Shown: positions 25,405 to 35,337, counted from the first letter of the stretch. The stretch is 64,000 nucleotides of DNA from Candidatus Obscuribacterales bacterium (GCA_021732025.1 JAKFVU010000003.1:1-64000), one strand, 5' to 3'. Made by a program: numbers and translations. Notes: generated by a model not told the origin, from the sequence alone.

Positions 25405-26977
25405 CTTCTAATTTTGGACTGATTTCCTGTGAGTTTGCCAAAGTTTTTTCAGAATTCTTTTTGGCGCCATAGCCTGAACCAGAACTGGAGCTAGAACTGG
25501 AAGCAGAACTGGAAGCAGAACTGGAACCAGAACGCGAGCCCGATCCTAAATTAGGAATTGCCTTATGCAGCGCTTCAGAAATATTGTCGACACCAATTAC
25601 TTCCATTCCCTTTGGAATATTGTTCAGTGGCAGCGACGCTTGGGGCACCAATGCCTTCTTGAAGCCTAGGCGCGAAGCCTCTTTCAGGCGTTGTCCGAGA
25701 TTCAAGACTGGCCTAATTTCCCCAGTGAGACCAACTTCGCCCACAGCTACCAAACCCGGATCAATGGAGCGATCTAAAAAGGAAGTAGCGATAGCCAAAG
25801 CAATACCAAGGTCGCCAGCAGGGTCGCTAAAATCGAGGCCACCGACAATATTGACGTAAACATCAAGGCGAGCTAGATGCAGTCCAGCGCGTTTTTCAAG
25901 CACTGCAACCAGTTGCAATAAGCGGTTGTAATCCCAGCCGTTTACCACTCTACGAGGCGAAGGGTTTGGAGTAGCGACGGTGAGAGCCTGCACTTCCAAT
26001 AATAAACTGCGACTGCCCTCGCCGCCAGCAATTACAGCTGTGCCCGATGGCGCTTGCTTCTGTCCCACTTTAGAGAGACGGTCACCAAGAAACAGAGCGC
26101 TCGGATTATCCACTTCAGACAAGCCTTCTTCTGACATTGAGAATATTGCAAGTTCAGCAGTTGAACCAAATCTATTTTTCACCGCCCTCAAAATACGCAG
26201 TTGCCTGGTCCGGTCGCCTTCAAACTGTAAAACCACATCGACCATGTGCTCCAATACGCGCGGCCCGGCAATCGTGCCCTCTTTAGTGACATGGCCAACT
26301 AATATGGTGGCAATATTCTTGCGCTTGGCGGCATGAATGAGAAGCTGAGTTCCTTCGCGCACTTGGCTGACTGAACCAGCAGCGCTAGCTATTTCAGGGT
26401 GATAGACAGACTGAATACTATCCACTACACAAACAGCCGAATCGCTAGCTAACATCATTTCAGCAGCGTTGACGACATTTTGTTCTGCAGCCACGAGCAC
26501 ATTGTCAGAAGTAACGCCTAATCGGCCTGCGCGAAGGCTCACTTGAGCAGCCGATTCTTCGCCGGTTATGTAAAGAATTTGATGAGAGCGGGAGAGATTC
26601 TTAGCCACTTGCATAAGCAAAGTCGATTTACCGACACCTGGATCTCCAGCAATTAAAATGACAGAACCCGGCATTAGTCCGCCGCCCAAGACTTCGTCTA
26701 GGCCAATCATTCCGGTCTCAAGGCGGCCAGATTCGTCGGTGTCGATTTGCGACAGCGGTAAGGCTCTATTCGCCTGGCCGGAAGTTATAGCACCGCTCGC
26801 CGAGCCTGTGGAAACAGCTGAAAGCCTTGCTGCAAAGCCTTTTTTAGCACCTTCATCTTCGGGCGCTAGCTCTTCAACAAACGAGTTCCAATTGCCACAT
26901 TCAGTGCAACGCCCCATTGAGCGCGAACTCTGAAAGCCGCATTGCTGACAAACCCAGCGCGATTTCCCCTTAGCCAT
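25382..26977 (-). CDS. radA: DNA repair protein RadA
   Basis: 531 residues from ATG 26977, chosen because MAKGKSRWVCQQCG matches the family start (a TTG lies three codons upstream). An N-terminal zinc finger (CQQCG, CTECGNW) is followed by a RecA-like ATPase with Walker A GDPGVGKST near 113, the RadA motif KNRFG near 266, and a Lon-like C-terminal domain (DVYVNIVGGL, DPAGDLGIALAIATSF). It promotes branch migration in recombination. Unusually, residues about 477-510 are almost pure Ser/Gly, giving a repetitive DNA stretch near 25470-25540. Confidence 0.95.
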   Translation of the reverse strand: MAKGKSRWVCQQCGFQSSRSMGRCTECGNWNSFVEELAPEDEGAKKGFAARLSAVSTGSASGAITSGQANRALPLSQIDTDESGRLETGMIGLDEVLGGGLMPGSVILIAGDPGVGKSTLLMQVAKNLSRSHQILYITGEESAAQVSLRAGRLGVTSDNVLVAAEQNVVNAAEMMLASDSAVCVVDSIQSVYHPEIASAAGSVSQVREGTQLLIHAAKRKNIATILVGHVTKEGTIAGPRVLEHMVDVVLQFEGDRTRQLRILRAVKNRFGSTAELAIFSMSEEGLSEVDNPSALFLGDRLSKVGQKQAPSGTAVIAGGEGSRSLLLEVQALTVATPNPSPRRVVNGWDYNRLLQLVAVLEKRAGLHLARLDVYVNIVGGLDFSDPAGDLGIALAIATSFLDRSIDPGLVAVGEVGLTGEIRPVLNLGQRLKEASRLGFKKALVPQASLPLNNIPKGMEVIGVDNISEALHKAIPNLGSGSRSGSSSASSSASSSSSSSGSGYGAKKNSEKTLANSQEISPKLEDESILTL

Positions 26978-27086
26978 GCGAAACAAATCCCTCTTTCTAA
27001 GCCAACATTTTAACGCTAATCAAGGGCGTCTACTCTATACTGGCTGCTTGTTCGCCAAGACCTTAAAAAGTTAGTGGAGGGAAAGC

Positions 27087-27386
27087 ATGTCAAGAGCATC
27101 AACTATCTCAAGCACAGTAATCGCCGGCCTAAGCACCGCACTTCTTACAGGTACAGCACAACTGCTTCCGTTGCCAAGCACAAGCGAGCCATCCTCGACT
27201 CAACCGCCTGCGAGTGTTCAGCTACAAAAATATGGCGGCGACCCTAAAGGTCCAGATCCGCACGGCGACGACCCAAGAGATGAGCAGCACGACGCCAATC
27301 TTCCGGCTAACAAAGATCGCAGCCAAGGCAAAGCGCCAAAAGATGTATACGGCGGCCACTACCCGAACGACCAGGCACCCTATTAG
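27087..27386 (+). CDS. Small exported Pro/Asp-rich protein
   Basis: 99 residues from ATG 27087 with GGAGGG well placed upstream. The hydrophobic start (TVIAGLSTALLTGTA) looks like a signal peptide. The rest is hydrophilic and disordered-looking, rich in Asp, Pro, His and Lys (GGDPKGPDPHGDDPRDEQHD). It lies 9 bases before lgt and probably shares a transcript. No family recognised. Confidence 0.55.
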   Translation: MSRASTISSTVIAGLSTALLTGTAQLLPLPSTSEPSSTQPPASVQLQKYGGDPKGPDPHGDDPRDEQHDANLPANKDRSQGKAPKDVYGGHYPNDQAPY

Positions 27387-27395
27387 TTATAACCT

Positions 27396-28196
27396 ATGGT
27401 TTTCACATCTCCCGGACCCATACTCTGCCAGCTAGGCCCGCTCACTGTGCGCTGGTATGGGGTAATGATTGCGGCCGGGTTTATTCTCGCCGTCCTTGCT
27501 GCAGTGAGAATGTGCAAAGCTCGCGGGCTTGACCCAGACAAACTCATCAATCTATCTCTGATTTGCTTTATCTCCGGTGTATTGGGCGCCCGGCTTTACT
27601 ATGCAGCTCTCAATCCTGGCTATTTTCTCCTCCATCCAGGAGAAATTTTGGCGACCTGGAAAGGTGGCTTATCTATTCATGGTGGCCTAATTGGTGGCAC
27701 AATCGCCGCATATGTCTATCTCAAGAAAGAGAAATTGCCGCTGCTAATGTACGCAGACACTCTTTTCGCCGCAATTCCTCTAGCTCAGGCCGTTGGGCGC
27801 TGGGGGAATTTCTTCAACTCTGAAGCATTTGGGCATCCGGTTGGTGATGACTTTTTCCTCAAACTCTTTATCCCCATTGACTCACGGCCGATGGAGTATC
27901 GCACCTTCAATTATTTCCACCCGACTTTTCTTTATGAGAGCATCTGGAACTTCGCACTCTTTCTTTTACTCTACTTTGGCGTGGCACCTAAGGCCGCGAA
28001 GTATCCGGGAATGACAAGCTGTGTCTACTTTGCCGGCTACTCGCTGGGCAGAGTTTTGATTGAACCACTACGGGTTGATAGCATCGCTAACTATATGAAT
28101 GTACCTATTCCGCTTTTGGTGAGCGCAGGTACAATGGGAATAGCGTTATGTGTGATGCTGAGGATTTACCTGAAAAATGTCGGTAACCCAAAATGA
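27396..28196 (+). CDS. lgt: Prolipoprotein diacylglyceryl transferase
   Basis: 266 residues, usual length. It transfers diacylglycerol from phosphatidylglycerol to the lipobox Cys of prolipoproteins at the inner membrane. Several transmembrane helices are present, with the family hallmarks VRWYGVMIAAGF at the N-terminus, KGGLSIHGGLIGG near residue 90 and the signature VGRWGNFFNSEAFG near 133, followed by HPTFLYESIWN. Its end overlaps the next gene by 20 bases; that gene encodes a possible lipoprotein. Confidence 0.95.
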   Translation: MVFTSPGPILCQLGPLTVRWYGVMIAAGFILAVLAAVRMCKARGLDPDKLINLSLICFISGVLGARLYYAALNPGYFLLHPGEILATWKGGLSIHGGLIGGTIAAYVYLKKEKLPLLMYADTLFAAIPLAQAVGRWGNFFNSEAFGHPVGDDFFLKLFIPIDSRPMEYRTFNYFHPTFLYESIWNFALFLLLYFGVAPKAAKYPGMTSCVYFAGYSLGRVLIEPLRVDSIANYMNVPIPLLVSAGTMGIALCVMLRIYLKNVGNPK

Positions 28197-29001
28197 TTGC
28201 ATTTCACTTCTAGCAAAATTATTGCTAACACTCTCGGCGTGCAGCACCTCACTAGTTTTCACAACGGCCACCGCACCCTGTGCTCGGGCAGAAAAAGCCT
28301 TAAGGCTTACCCAGACTCACAACGTAATGGGCAACAGTGTGATGACCTTTAACAGCGGCGGTTTTCGTCTAGAAAATACTAGCGGCTTAAAATATTCACT
28401 TGTAGCAAAGGCACCAGACTGGCGTGTCACTATTTTTCGCAACGATGATAAAAGCTATTACACCCAGAGCTTAAAGGTCTTTGAACAGTCAGGGCTTCTG
28501 TCTGGTTTCATTATTACCATTCGCGAGCGAACCATGTCTGGCAAGCCGCGAAAACCATTTAGGCGAACCGATTTTGAATTCGGTGGGCAAAAGTTGGTGC
28601 GGCTGACAGCCCCTGATAAAATGTTGAAATATATGCCCCTTACCACCAAAACCCCCGAAATAGAACGCCTAGACTACGCCATTTTCAAGCTGCCGACCAA
28701 TGGTGGCATTACCATCGGATATCAGACAACTCACGAAGGCAAAGACTACATTACCGGTATGAACAATGCTGGCCGCAGGCAAACGCACATCGACACTTCA
28801 AAAATAGAAGAAGTAGATGTATCCCCCAATATCTTCAAAGCCCCGACGGGCTACAAACTGGCCAAATCAATTGGTGAAGTTGTAACAGCCGCTAATACTC
28901 GGGCTCAGGATGCAGACTACCAAGAATTATTTGAGAGCCATAGCGCTGCCACCAAAGATGTAAAAAGCAAAGTGAATCTGCAATCGACAAGGTCACACTA
29001 G
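28177..29001 (+). CDS. Exported protein, possible lipoprotein, paralogue C1
   Basis: 274 residues from ATG 28177, overlapping lgt. The N-terminus (LLAKLLLTLSACSTS) contains a lipobox-like LSAC, so it may be a substrate of the enzyme encoded just upstream; a second candidate cleavage lies after PCARA. The body shares long stretches with the next gene: SLVAKAPDW(R/K)VTIFR, LKVF, YKLPTNGG-type motifs, and DYITGMNNAGRR against DFITGMQDNGRR. Function unknown. The next gene starts directly after its stop. Confidence 0.65.
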   Translation: MSVTQNDCISLLAKLLLTLSACSTSLVFTTATAPCARAEKALRLTQTHNVMGNSVMTFNSGGFRLENTSGLKYSLVAKAPDWRVTIFRNDDKSYYTQSLKVFEQSGLLSGFIITIRERTMSGKPRKPFRRTDFEFGGQKLVRLTAPDKMLKYMPLTTKTPEIERLDYAIFKLPTNGGITIGYQTTHEGKDYITGMNNAGRRQTHIDTSKIEEVDVSPNIFKAPTGYKLAKSIGEVVTAANTRAQDADYQELFESHSAATKDVKSKVNLQSTRSH

Positions 29002-29751
29002 ATGATTTTGATTTATCGCTTGAGTAAATTCGTGGTTCTATTTGCAGCAATTTTCATCGCTAGCACCATTCCCACCAGTGCTGAATCAAAGCCGAGTGGA
29101 AAGATGCTTCAGGCCATCCGCCTAAATCACACTCACTACTTTATGGGCACCCAAGTAGTCACCTTTACACCCAATTCACTTCGCGTCGACAATACAGCGC
29201 AGCTCGGTTTCTCGCTGGTAGCCAAAGCTCCCGATTGGAAAGTGACTATCTTTCGCCGTGATGACAAAACCTATTTCACTGAAGACCTAAAGGTCTTCCA
29301 AGATACAGGGCTGTTGTCAGACTTACTAATTGGCAGAAAAGAGCGAGCAATTCTAGACCGCCCACTAAGAACATCAACGATGATGCTTAACGGCTTCAAG
29401 ATTGAGCGCCTCACTTCACCATGGACTACCATGAAATTTATGAAACTTGATGGTGTGGCTTCCCCCTCAATCGAAAAAATCCTCTATGCCATGTATAAGC
29501 TACCAACCAATGGCGGCATTCCGATATCATATACTGGCACGCATGGGACAGCCGATTTCATAACAGGCATGCAAGACAATGGCAGGCGAGAAATGAACCT
29601 TGACACAGGCAAAATCGAAAGGGTATCGGTGACACCTAGTTTCTTTTCTGTTCCATCAGGCTTTAGAAGAGCTGCTTCTATCAGAGATGTCGTATCCGGC
29701 CACACTAACCGCCAAAAAAGCGAAGCAGTGCAAATAATGCTCGACAAGTAG
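29002..29751 (+). CDS. Exported protein, paralogue C2
   Basis: 249 residues; ATG follows the stop of paralogue C1 with no gap. The signal peptide ends around PTSAES and has no lipobox, unlike C1. It keeps the same motif order (NHTHYFMG, SLVAKAPDWKVTIFR, YKLPTNGGIPI, FITGMQDNGRR). C1 and C2 are an old tandem duplication with one copy perhaps lipid-anchored and one soluble. Its stop directly abuts that of the convergent gene at 29752. Function unknown. Confidence 0.65.
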   Translation: MILIYRLSKFVVLFAAIFIASTIPTSAESKPSGKMLQAIRLNHTHYFMGTQVVTFTPNSLRVDNTAQLGFSLVAKAPDWKVTIFRRDDKTYFTEDLKVFQDTGLLSDLLIGRKERAILDRPLRTSTMMLNGFKIERLTSPWTTMKFMKLDGVASPSIEKILYAMYKLPTNGGIPISYTGTHGTADFITGMQDNGRREMNLDTGKIERVSVTPSFFSVPSGFRRAASIRDVVSGHTNRQKSEAVQIMLDK

Positions 29752-30387
29752 CTAACCGAAAATACCAGCTTCTAGCTTGACCGATCTGATATCTAGACAA
29801 TTTGACATAGGTGCTCCAAGTGCTGAAAGCACTTCTTCTCCACCTTCTAAAATGCCAGTGCCCATAAAGTGGCGGCGCATGGTGCCATCAACTTGCGAAA
29901 GTACAAGTTCGCGCCTGATACCATTATTCATGGTACTAAATTTGACACAGGCCTCGTCGTTGAAGACAACTTCTTCGAACTCTTCGAAATCTTCAAACTG
30001 GCCTGTGGCAACAATTTCATCAGGTGGATAGAAAAGATATTGAGGCACGATTACCAAGCTTTGAATTACGCCCTCGATGTCTGCTAGAGCGTCAAACACC
30101 ATGACGTAATCACGAGTTTTGGTTTTTGTTTCGGCACCAAGAGAGTCTAAGCGCATGGTCACTGACGAACCAGTAGAACTGGCGAGCAGTTCGCCACTCA
30201 TAACTTCGGCAGCAGGGTCATCTTTCACTTGCTTCCAAGTTAGTTTGAATTGCTTCGTGCGCTCGAATTCAGTTTGATATTCAAGACACAGTGGACCGGA
30301 AGAATTATAAAAAGAACCTTGGTCACTGTAGGTGCGACATTGATTGTAGGTCTTCAACATCCGTTTTATAGGTTCAGCTAACAGCAC
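29752..30387 (-). CDS. Protein of unknown function, possibly LolA-like fold
   Basis: 211 residues from GTG 30387 (GAGAA upstream); ATG 30360 is an alternative. No clear signal peptide. The pattern YNQCRTYSDQGSFY followed by FERTKQFKLTW recalls a group of bacterial proteins with an outer-membrane-lipoprotein-sorting (LolA-like) fold, but this is a weak resemblance. The gene ends back to back with the C1/C2 pair. Confidence 0.5.
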   Translation of the reverse strand: MLLAEPIKRMLKTYNQCRTYSDQGSFYNSSGPLCLEYQTEFERTKQFKLTWKQVKDDPAAEVMSGELLASSTGSSVTMRLDSLGAETKTKTRDYVMVFDALADIEGVIQSLVIVPQYLFYPPDEIVATGQFEDFEEFEEVVFNDEACVKFSTMNNGIRRELVLSQVDGTMRRHFMGTGILEGGEEVLSALGAPMSNCLDIRSVKLEAGIFG

Positions 30388-30478
30388 GAAATTCTCTTTT
30401 ACTTACGGTTATGTCAGGCATTGCAATTGCTTGCGTTTCTTTTTGTCTAGACTTACTCGCTCTAGACTTACTCGGTCT

Positions 30479-33400
30479 CTACTTGCGACCAGGGGCAAGT
30501 AGCTTCAGGCGTTCTTTCACAGCAGCCATGTTGCCATTGTTGGCTGGCGCTGTGCGCACAAAGCGTTGATATTCTTCAATGGCCTTGGCTGGAAGCTTCA
30601 GAGCTTCATAGACAGTTCCAAGGTAGTAGTAGGTATCAACCAAAGTTTTATCGAGAGCTAGAGCCCTAGTGTATTCGCTCAGTGCTTTCTGGTTATTACC
30701 TTGAGCCTGATAGGCAGTACCAAGGTAACTGTGGGTGGTGCCATCATCATTTATCTTCAGAGCAGCTTCGTAGTCGGCAATCGCACCGGCTAGGTCAAAC
30801 TTGCCTGCAGCATCAGGTTTAGTCTGCTTCTCGATAGCAGAATTGACTAGAGGCGAAGCCTTGCTCTGCTTCATCTGGGTAGCTAACTGTTTGTAGGCTG
30901 GCTCAGCAGGATTGATTTGGCTGGCCTTTTGGTAGGCCGCGAGAGCATTGTCGAAGTCTTCTTTGGCTTGATAGCATGTACCCATGCTGTAGTAGTAGCC
31001 AGCTTCATTCGGAGTAGCAGCGATTGCTTCTTTGTATTTAGCAATGGCCTCGTCGTATTTCTGAGCCTTCTGCAGCTCGACAGCTTCGGTGTATGCGCCA
31101 GATGCAGCAGTCGAGGCTTTCACTTGTGCCTGTGTTGAGAGCTTTTGAGCCGAAGCAGGATTAGCTTTTAGTCTAGCTAGTCTAGCCTTAGCGTCACCAG
31201 CATAAGTACCTGTCGCTTTAGCAGCAATATATTTGCCGTAATCAGAAAGCGCCAATGGCACTTGGCCGTTGTTCTCATCAATCAAGCCCATGAAGTACCA
31301 GTTGTCTGATTCGCCTTTAGGATCTTGATCAATTGCCTTTTGATAATTTGCTTTCGCTTTGTTGAAGTCATCAATAGCTTGATAGGCTCCGGCCAAGTTG
31401 GTGTAGCCGTGAGCGTTCTGCGGGTAAAGTGCCAGACCTTTTTCATAAAGAGGAATAGCTCCAGCAGGATCGCCGCCGCTATGTTTAGCTACAGCTTGAT
31501 CCATAATTGGAGTAGCCTGAGCCAATTGTGCCGAGGCTAGAGCTTGCTTGAACTGATCAACTTGATTAGCAGGAGCTTTGGCGATTGCCTCTTTGTACTT
31601 GGTGATGGCATTATCAAAGTCGCCTTTAGCCTGATAGCAAGTAGCTAAAGCATAAACATAGGCAGGCTCTTTAGGCTGCATCTGAATTGCTTGCTGATAA
31701 AGAGTAATAGCGCCGTCGTAATCGGTAGCTTCTTGCATCTTCACAGCTTTAGTGTAAGCATCGCTAGCCGCTTGGGCATTCTTCACATCAGCCGTGGTGG
31801 CAAGTTTTTGCACAGCACTCGGATTAGTCTGCAAGGCCGCCATACGCGCTTTAGCAGCAGCGACATACTGGCCACTTGGTGCCTTTTGACAGTACTGCGA
31901 GTAATGCCCAACAGCGGCTGAGCCTTGGTTATTGTTCTCTTCTATTTGAGCCATGAAGAACAAGCAATCAACGCAACCTTTAGGGTCATATTGGAAAGCT
32001 TTCTGGTAAGCAGTATAAGCACCTTGGAAGTTGTCTGAAGCTTGGTAGGCAACACCCAAGTTCATGTAGATTGAACCGTTATCGGTATCAAGTTGCAGAG
32101 CTTGATTGTAAGCATCAATTGCTCCAGCAAGATCGCCAGCAGTCTGTTTGTCATAGGCTTGTTTAACTAGCGGGCCGGCCTTGAGCACAGTGGCGTCTTT
32201 GATTGCCTTCTTATAGTCTTCATTAGCGGGCATCATATTTGACGCTAAGCGATAAGAAGCAAGGGCTTGATCAATGTCACCTTTCTGCTGATAAGCAGTA
32301 CCGATGGCATACTTAAAGTCAGCGTTTTGCGGCTGAATTTCAATGGCTTTAGAGTAAAGAGCAATGGCTTGGTCGTATTGACCAGAACGTTGCAAATCAA
32401 CAGCCTTAGCGTAGGAATCAGTAGCTTCTTTATCGCGAGCAAGGTCAGATTCAGATTTGATCTTGATGCAGTCGCTTGGATTTTTGCTCAGGGCAGCAAA
32501 TCGCGCATTTGCTTGGGTGAGGTAAGGACCGGCTTTAGCTTTGTTCGTGTACTGTTGATACTCGCCACGGGCTTGGGCACCATTACCAGCATTCTCATCA
32601 ATGGTGGCAATGAAATACAAGCTGTCTGGCTGGCTATTTGGGTCAACTTCTATGTTCTTAGTATAAGAACGGCGGGCTCCTGCATAGTCTTGGGCAGCAT
32701 ACTGAGCCGATGCCATGTTGTACCAAAGATTGGCATTGTTCGGCACTACATCTAGTGCTTGTTGATAAAGGATGATTGCGCTGGCGTAGTCTTTAGCTTG
32801 GTGCTTAGCTACGGCATTGTTGATAATCGGCTGGACTTTCAGGTCTTTAACCTTGGCTAGAGACTCTTGGTAGCTCTTGTTTTTAGGATCGAGGTTAATC
32901 GCCATGTTGTATTCAACAATGGCATTATCGAAGTCTTTCTTCAGCTGGTAAGCAGCACCAATGTTGAAGTGAACAGCTGGGTCATTGGCATCGTTCTTGA
33001 GCAACTCTTGGTATTTCTGAATAGCACCATCATAATTGCCAGCCTTGAAGAGAGCATCAGCAGCTGCTGAAAGATCTCCCACAGCCTTGTCTTTCTGCTC
33101 AGAACTAGCAGTCTTAATGCCTTGCGACGCAGCTTGGTTAGAAGCGTCAAGTTGAAGGGCCTGTTGATAGCTGTTGATAGCGTTTGCATAGTCGCCAGTG
33201 GCCTGGAAGGCTGTACCCATGTTGGTGAGAATCTGCGACCGTTGTTTTGGATCTTGGCTCAGGCCAAGGGCTCGCTTATAAGAATCGAGAGCAGGACCGT
33301 ATTGTTTACGGCCTTGCAAATCAACACCCATATCGATGTATTTGCTAATTTGTTGCGAGGCTTTTGCAGCAGGTAGAGCAGCCAAAAGCTTTTCAGCGAT

Positions 33401-34258
33401 GGCATTGCGACGGCCTGGAGACAACGAAATTGCAAGTTTGTATTCAGATTCAGCCTGACCAAAGTCGCCTTTATATTGGAAGGCCTGACCCAAACCGATG
33501 TGGTTGTTAGGCTCAGTTGGGCTATCTTTGAGCGCTTCTTCCCAACCGGCAACAAGCGCGTCTTGTACGTCTGGGTCATCAGATTTCATCGAAATAGCTT
33601 TGCTGTAAGCACCAATGGCGCTAGCAATATCTTTCTTTGCTTGGTAGGCCTGGCCTAATTTAACTTCAATTGAGGCACTGTCGGCCACTCGTCCAGCGGC
33701 TTGATACTGCTCAATGGCTTTGTCGTTTTCATCACGCACACGAAACACATCGCCCAGCTTTTCGTGCAACGGGCCATCATCTTTGAGTTTTAAAGCTTCG
33801 CCATACTCGACAATTGCACCGACAAAGTCAGCAGATTTGCGACTGGCATCACCCATTGCTACGCGGTCAGCAAATGATTTGGGGTTCTTGCCCATTTTTT
33901 GAATGATGCCACTAAGGTTTTGCAAAGTCGTGGCGTTGTTGGCATCGAGTAATACAGCCTTGTGGAAGTACTTGATAGCTTCCATAGGATTATTCTGAAA
34001 GACCAAGCCGTAGTTGTTGTAAGCAATAGCTAAATTAGCTCTAGCGTTCTTGTAGGTAGGATCAAGCTTTATTGCTTGCTCTAGCTTTTCAATAGCGAGC
34101 TGATAGTTTTGGGAGTTAATGGCTCTGACAGCGTCGTTGTTGAGACCGATTAAGACATTCTGGTCTACGGCGTAGGCAGGAGCGACATCAACCACACTCG
34201 TGGTAACCAGGCCTAGAGATAGAGCCAGTGCAAGAATTTCAGAGAATTTAGGAGACAA
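30479..34258 (-). CDS. Giant exported TPR protein with long super-repeats
   Basis: About 1259 residues from TTG 34258 (AAGGA ten bases upstream); the frame opens at TTG 34309 and the true start is uncertain. A signal peptide ends near PAYAV. The rest is a near-continuous array of 34-residue TPR units. In the C-terminal two-thirds the units are grouped into super-repeats of roughly 240 residues, each with a marker block (FFMAQIEENN or YFMGLIDENNGQ, then a Y-x-x-Y pair, AKARMAAL and NPS). The marker occurs three times, near residues 570, 815 and 1055. Likely a periplasmic scaffold; partners unknown. Confidence 0.75.
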   Translation of the reverse strand: MSPKFSEILALALSLGLVTTSVVDVAPAYAVDQNVLIGLNNDAVRAINSQNYQLAIEKLEQAIKLDPTYKNARANLAIAYNNYGLVFQNNPMEAIKYFHKAVLLDANNATTLQNLSGIIQKMGKNPKSFADRVAMGDASRKSADFVGAIVEYGEALKLKDDGPLHEKLGDVFRVRDENDKAIEQYQAAGRVADSASIEVKLGQAYQAKKDIASAIGAYSKAISMKSDDPDVQDALVAGWEEALKDSPTEPNNHIGLGQAFQYKGDFGQAESEYKLAISLSPGRRNAIAEKLLAALPAAKASQQISKYIDMGVDLQGRKQYGPALDSYKRALGLSQDPKQRSQILTNMGTAFQATGDYANAINSYQQALQLDASNQAASQGIKTASSEQKDKAVGDLSAAADALFKAGNYDGAIQKYQELLKNDANDPAVHFNIGAAYQLKKDFDNAIVEYNMAINLDPKNKSYQESLAKVKDLKVQPIINNAVAKHQAKDYASAIILYQQALDVVPNNANLWYNMASAQYAAQDYAGARRSYTKNIEVDPNSQPDSLYFIATIDENAGNGAQARGEYQQYTNKAKAGPYLTQANARFAALSKNPSDCIKIKSESDLARDKEATDSYAKAVDLQRSGQYDQAIALYSKAIEIQPQNADFKYAIGTAYQQKGDIDQALASYRLASNMMPANEDYKKAIKDATVLKAGPLVKQAYDKQTAGDLAGAIDAYNQALQLDTDNGSIYMNLGVAYQASDNFQGAYTAYQKAFQYDPKGCVDCLFFMAQIEENNNQGSAAVGHYSQYCQKAPSGQYVAAAKARMAALQTNPSAVQKLATTADVKNAQAASDAYTKAVKMQEATDYDGAITLYQQAIQMQPKEPAYVYALATCYQAKGDFDNAITKYKEAIAKAPANQVDQFKQALASAQLAQATPIMDQAVAKHSGGDPAGAIPLYEKGLALYPQNAHGYTNLAGAYQAIDDFNKAKANYQKAIDQDPKGESDNWYFMGLIDENNGQVPLALSDYGKYIAAKATGTYAGDAKARLARLKANPASAQKLSTQAQVKASTAASGAYTEAVELQKAQKYDEAIAKYKEAIAATPNEAGYYYSMGTCYQAKEDFDNALAAYQKASQINPAEPAYKQLATQMKQSKASPLVNSAIEKQTKPDAAGKFDLAGAIADYEAALKINDDGTTHSYLGTAYQAQGNNQKALSEYTRALALDKTLVDTYYYLGTVYEALKLPAKAIEEYQRFVRTAPANNGNMAAVKERLKLLAPGRK

Positions 34259-34764
34259 TTTCGGGAATTCCTTTTTTATCAAATTTATCGAAACCGGGAC
34301 TATGAGCAAGCCAAGTGCTGGGCCGAAAACCTAGGACAAAGACCTAAGAATAGTAAGTACTTAGGATTCTATTCTATTCACTACCTGTTTTAGCTTTCTA
34401 GCCTCCTCTTAGATACAGTATTTTGCCTGATCTTTAAGTGGTCTGGCGCCGGGCCGGAATAAAGCAGGCGTGCGCAGTTGATAAGTGGACGACATCCGCG
34501 GGAAAATGTTGCCAAGGGCTTACTGCCGTTTGCGGTTTACAAGCGCTCAGAGTTTCTAGTTTTGAGAAATTGTTGAGTACTCAAGTATTTTCAAAAAATG
34601 AATAGGGAGCTTCAGCTTCTAAGTTTGTAAATTGCGTGTATATACACCTATTTTACGAGTGTGACTAAGACTATCTTTGGACCACCAATGATGTGCTGAA
34701 ATTCAATAGACAAAGTTGAACCGTCAACAACGATTGATATCCTTTCTCCGCTGTGGTTAATACT
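34259..34764. other. Divergent intergenic region
   Basis: It separates the giant TPR gene (minus) from the gene at 34765 (plus). A short inverted repeat CCTAAG/CTTAGG sits near 34345-34370. I see no gene or RNA in it. Confidence 0.4.
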
Positions 34765-35301
34765 ATGAATAATCTGGCAACCTGCCACTATTCAAAGAAC
34801 ACCTGGGAGAATAATGACTTGCTTTTGAAAGACGAAATATGCATTCTGCATGATCAAAATCAGGCAACCAGTCTCAGCTTAATAGAGTATCTGTCAGCAC
34901 TTTGGCACCTATCTCTCAAATTTCAAGATAGCGAAACGGTATCCGGCGAGGAATTCTATGAGCTTTTGAAAGCTGGCTTTGTTCCATCCAATCAAAAGTC
35001 GATAGAGGTAAGCGTACTCAAGCCAATTAGCGAACTTGAATATGAAGGCATCGAAGAACTTGGTTTCAAGGGATGGCAATTAACTATTTTCAGACAAGTT
35101 AGTAATCTCATCGAGATAGCAAATACTGAGGGCTTTTATGAAGGCCAAAGCACGTTAAGTGGCGACTGCTGGCACAATTTTGACCCGTATGCATTTCTGG
35201 AATGCGCCAATGCTGGTCTAGTTAAAGATCAATCTCTAGACGACGAATTGCCTTGGGCATTTCTCACTAGGTTCCTTCTATTCGGCCAAATGTACGAATA
35301 A
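34765..35301 (+). CDS. Acidic cytoplasmic protein of unknown function
   Basis: 178 residues from ATG 34765 (GTG 34753 also in frame; no strong ribosome-binding site at either). No signal or membrane segment. The chain is acidic with a Trp/Leu-rich helical end (ELPWAFLTRFLLFGQMYE). Size, acidity and isolation resemble immunity-type proteins, but no toxin gene is beside it, so no function is proposed. Confidence 0.5.
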   Translation: MNNLATCHYSKNTWENNDLLLKDEICILHDQNQATSLSLIEYLSALWHLSLKFQDSETVSGEEFYELLKAGFVPSNQKSIEVSVLKPISELEYEGIEELGFKGWQLTIFRQVSNLIEIANTEGFYEGQSTLSGDCWHNFDPYAFLECANAGLVKDQSLDDELPWAFLTRFLLFGQMYE

Positions 35302-35337
35302 CTGTCTAACCAAGAAAGTCAGGACAACGATCATCCG

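Noticed and set aside
22378..25859. Minor-strand frames opposite the HEAT-like gene, uvrC and radA
   Set aside because: Shadow frames of well-supported genes, with no independent start signals.
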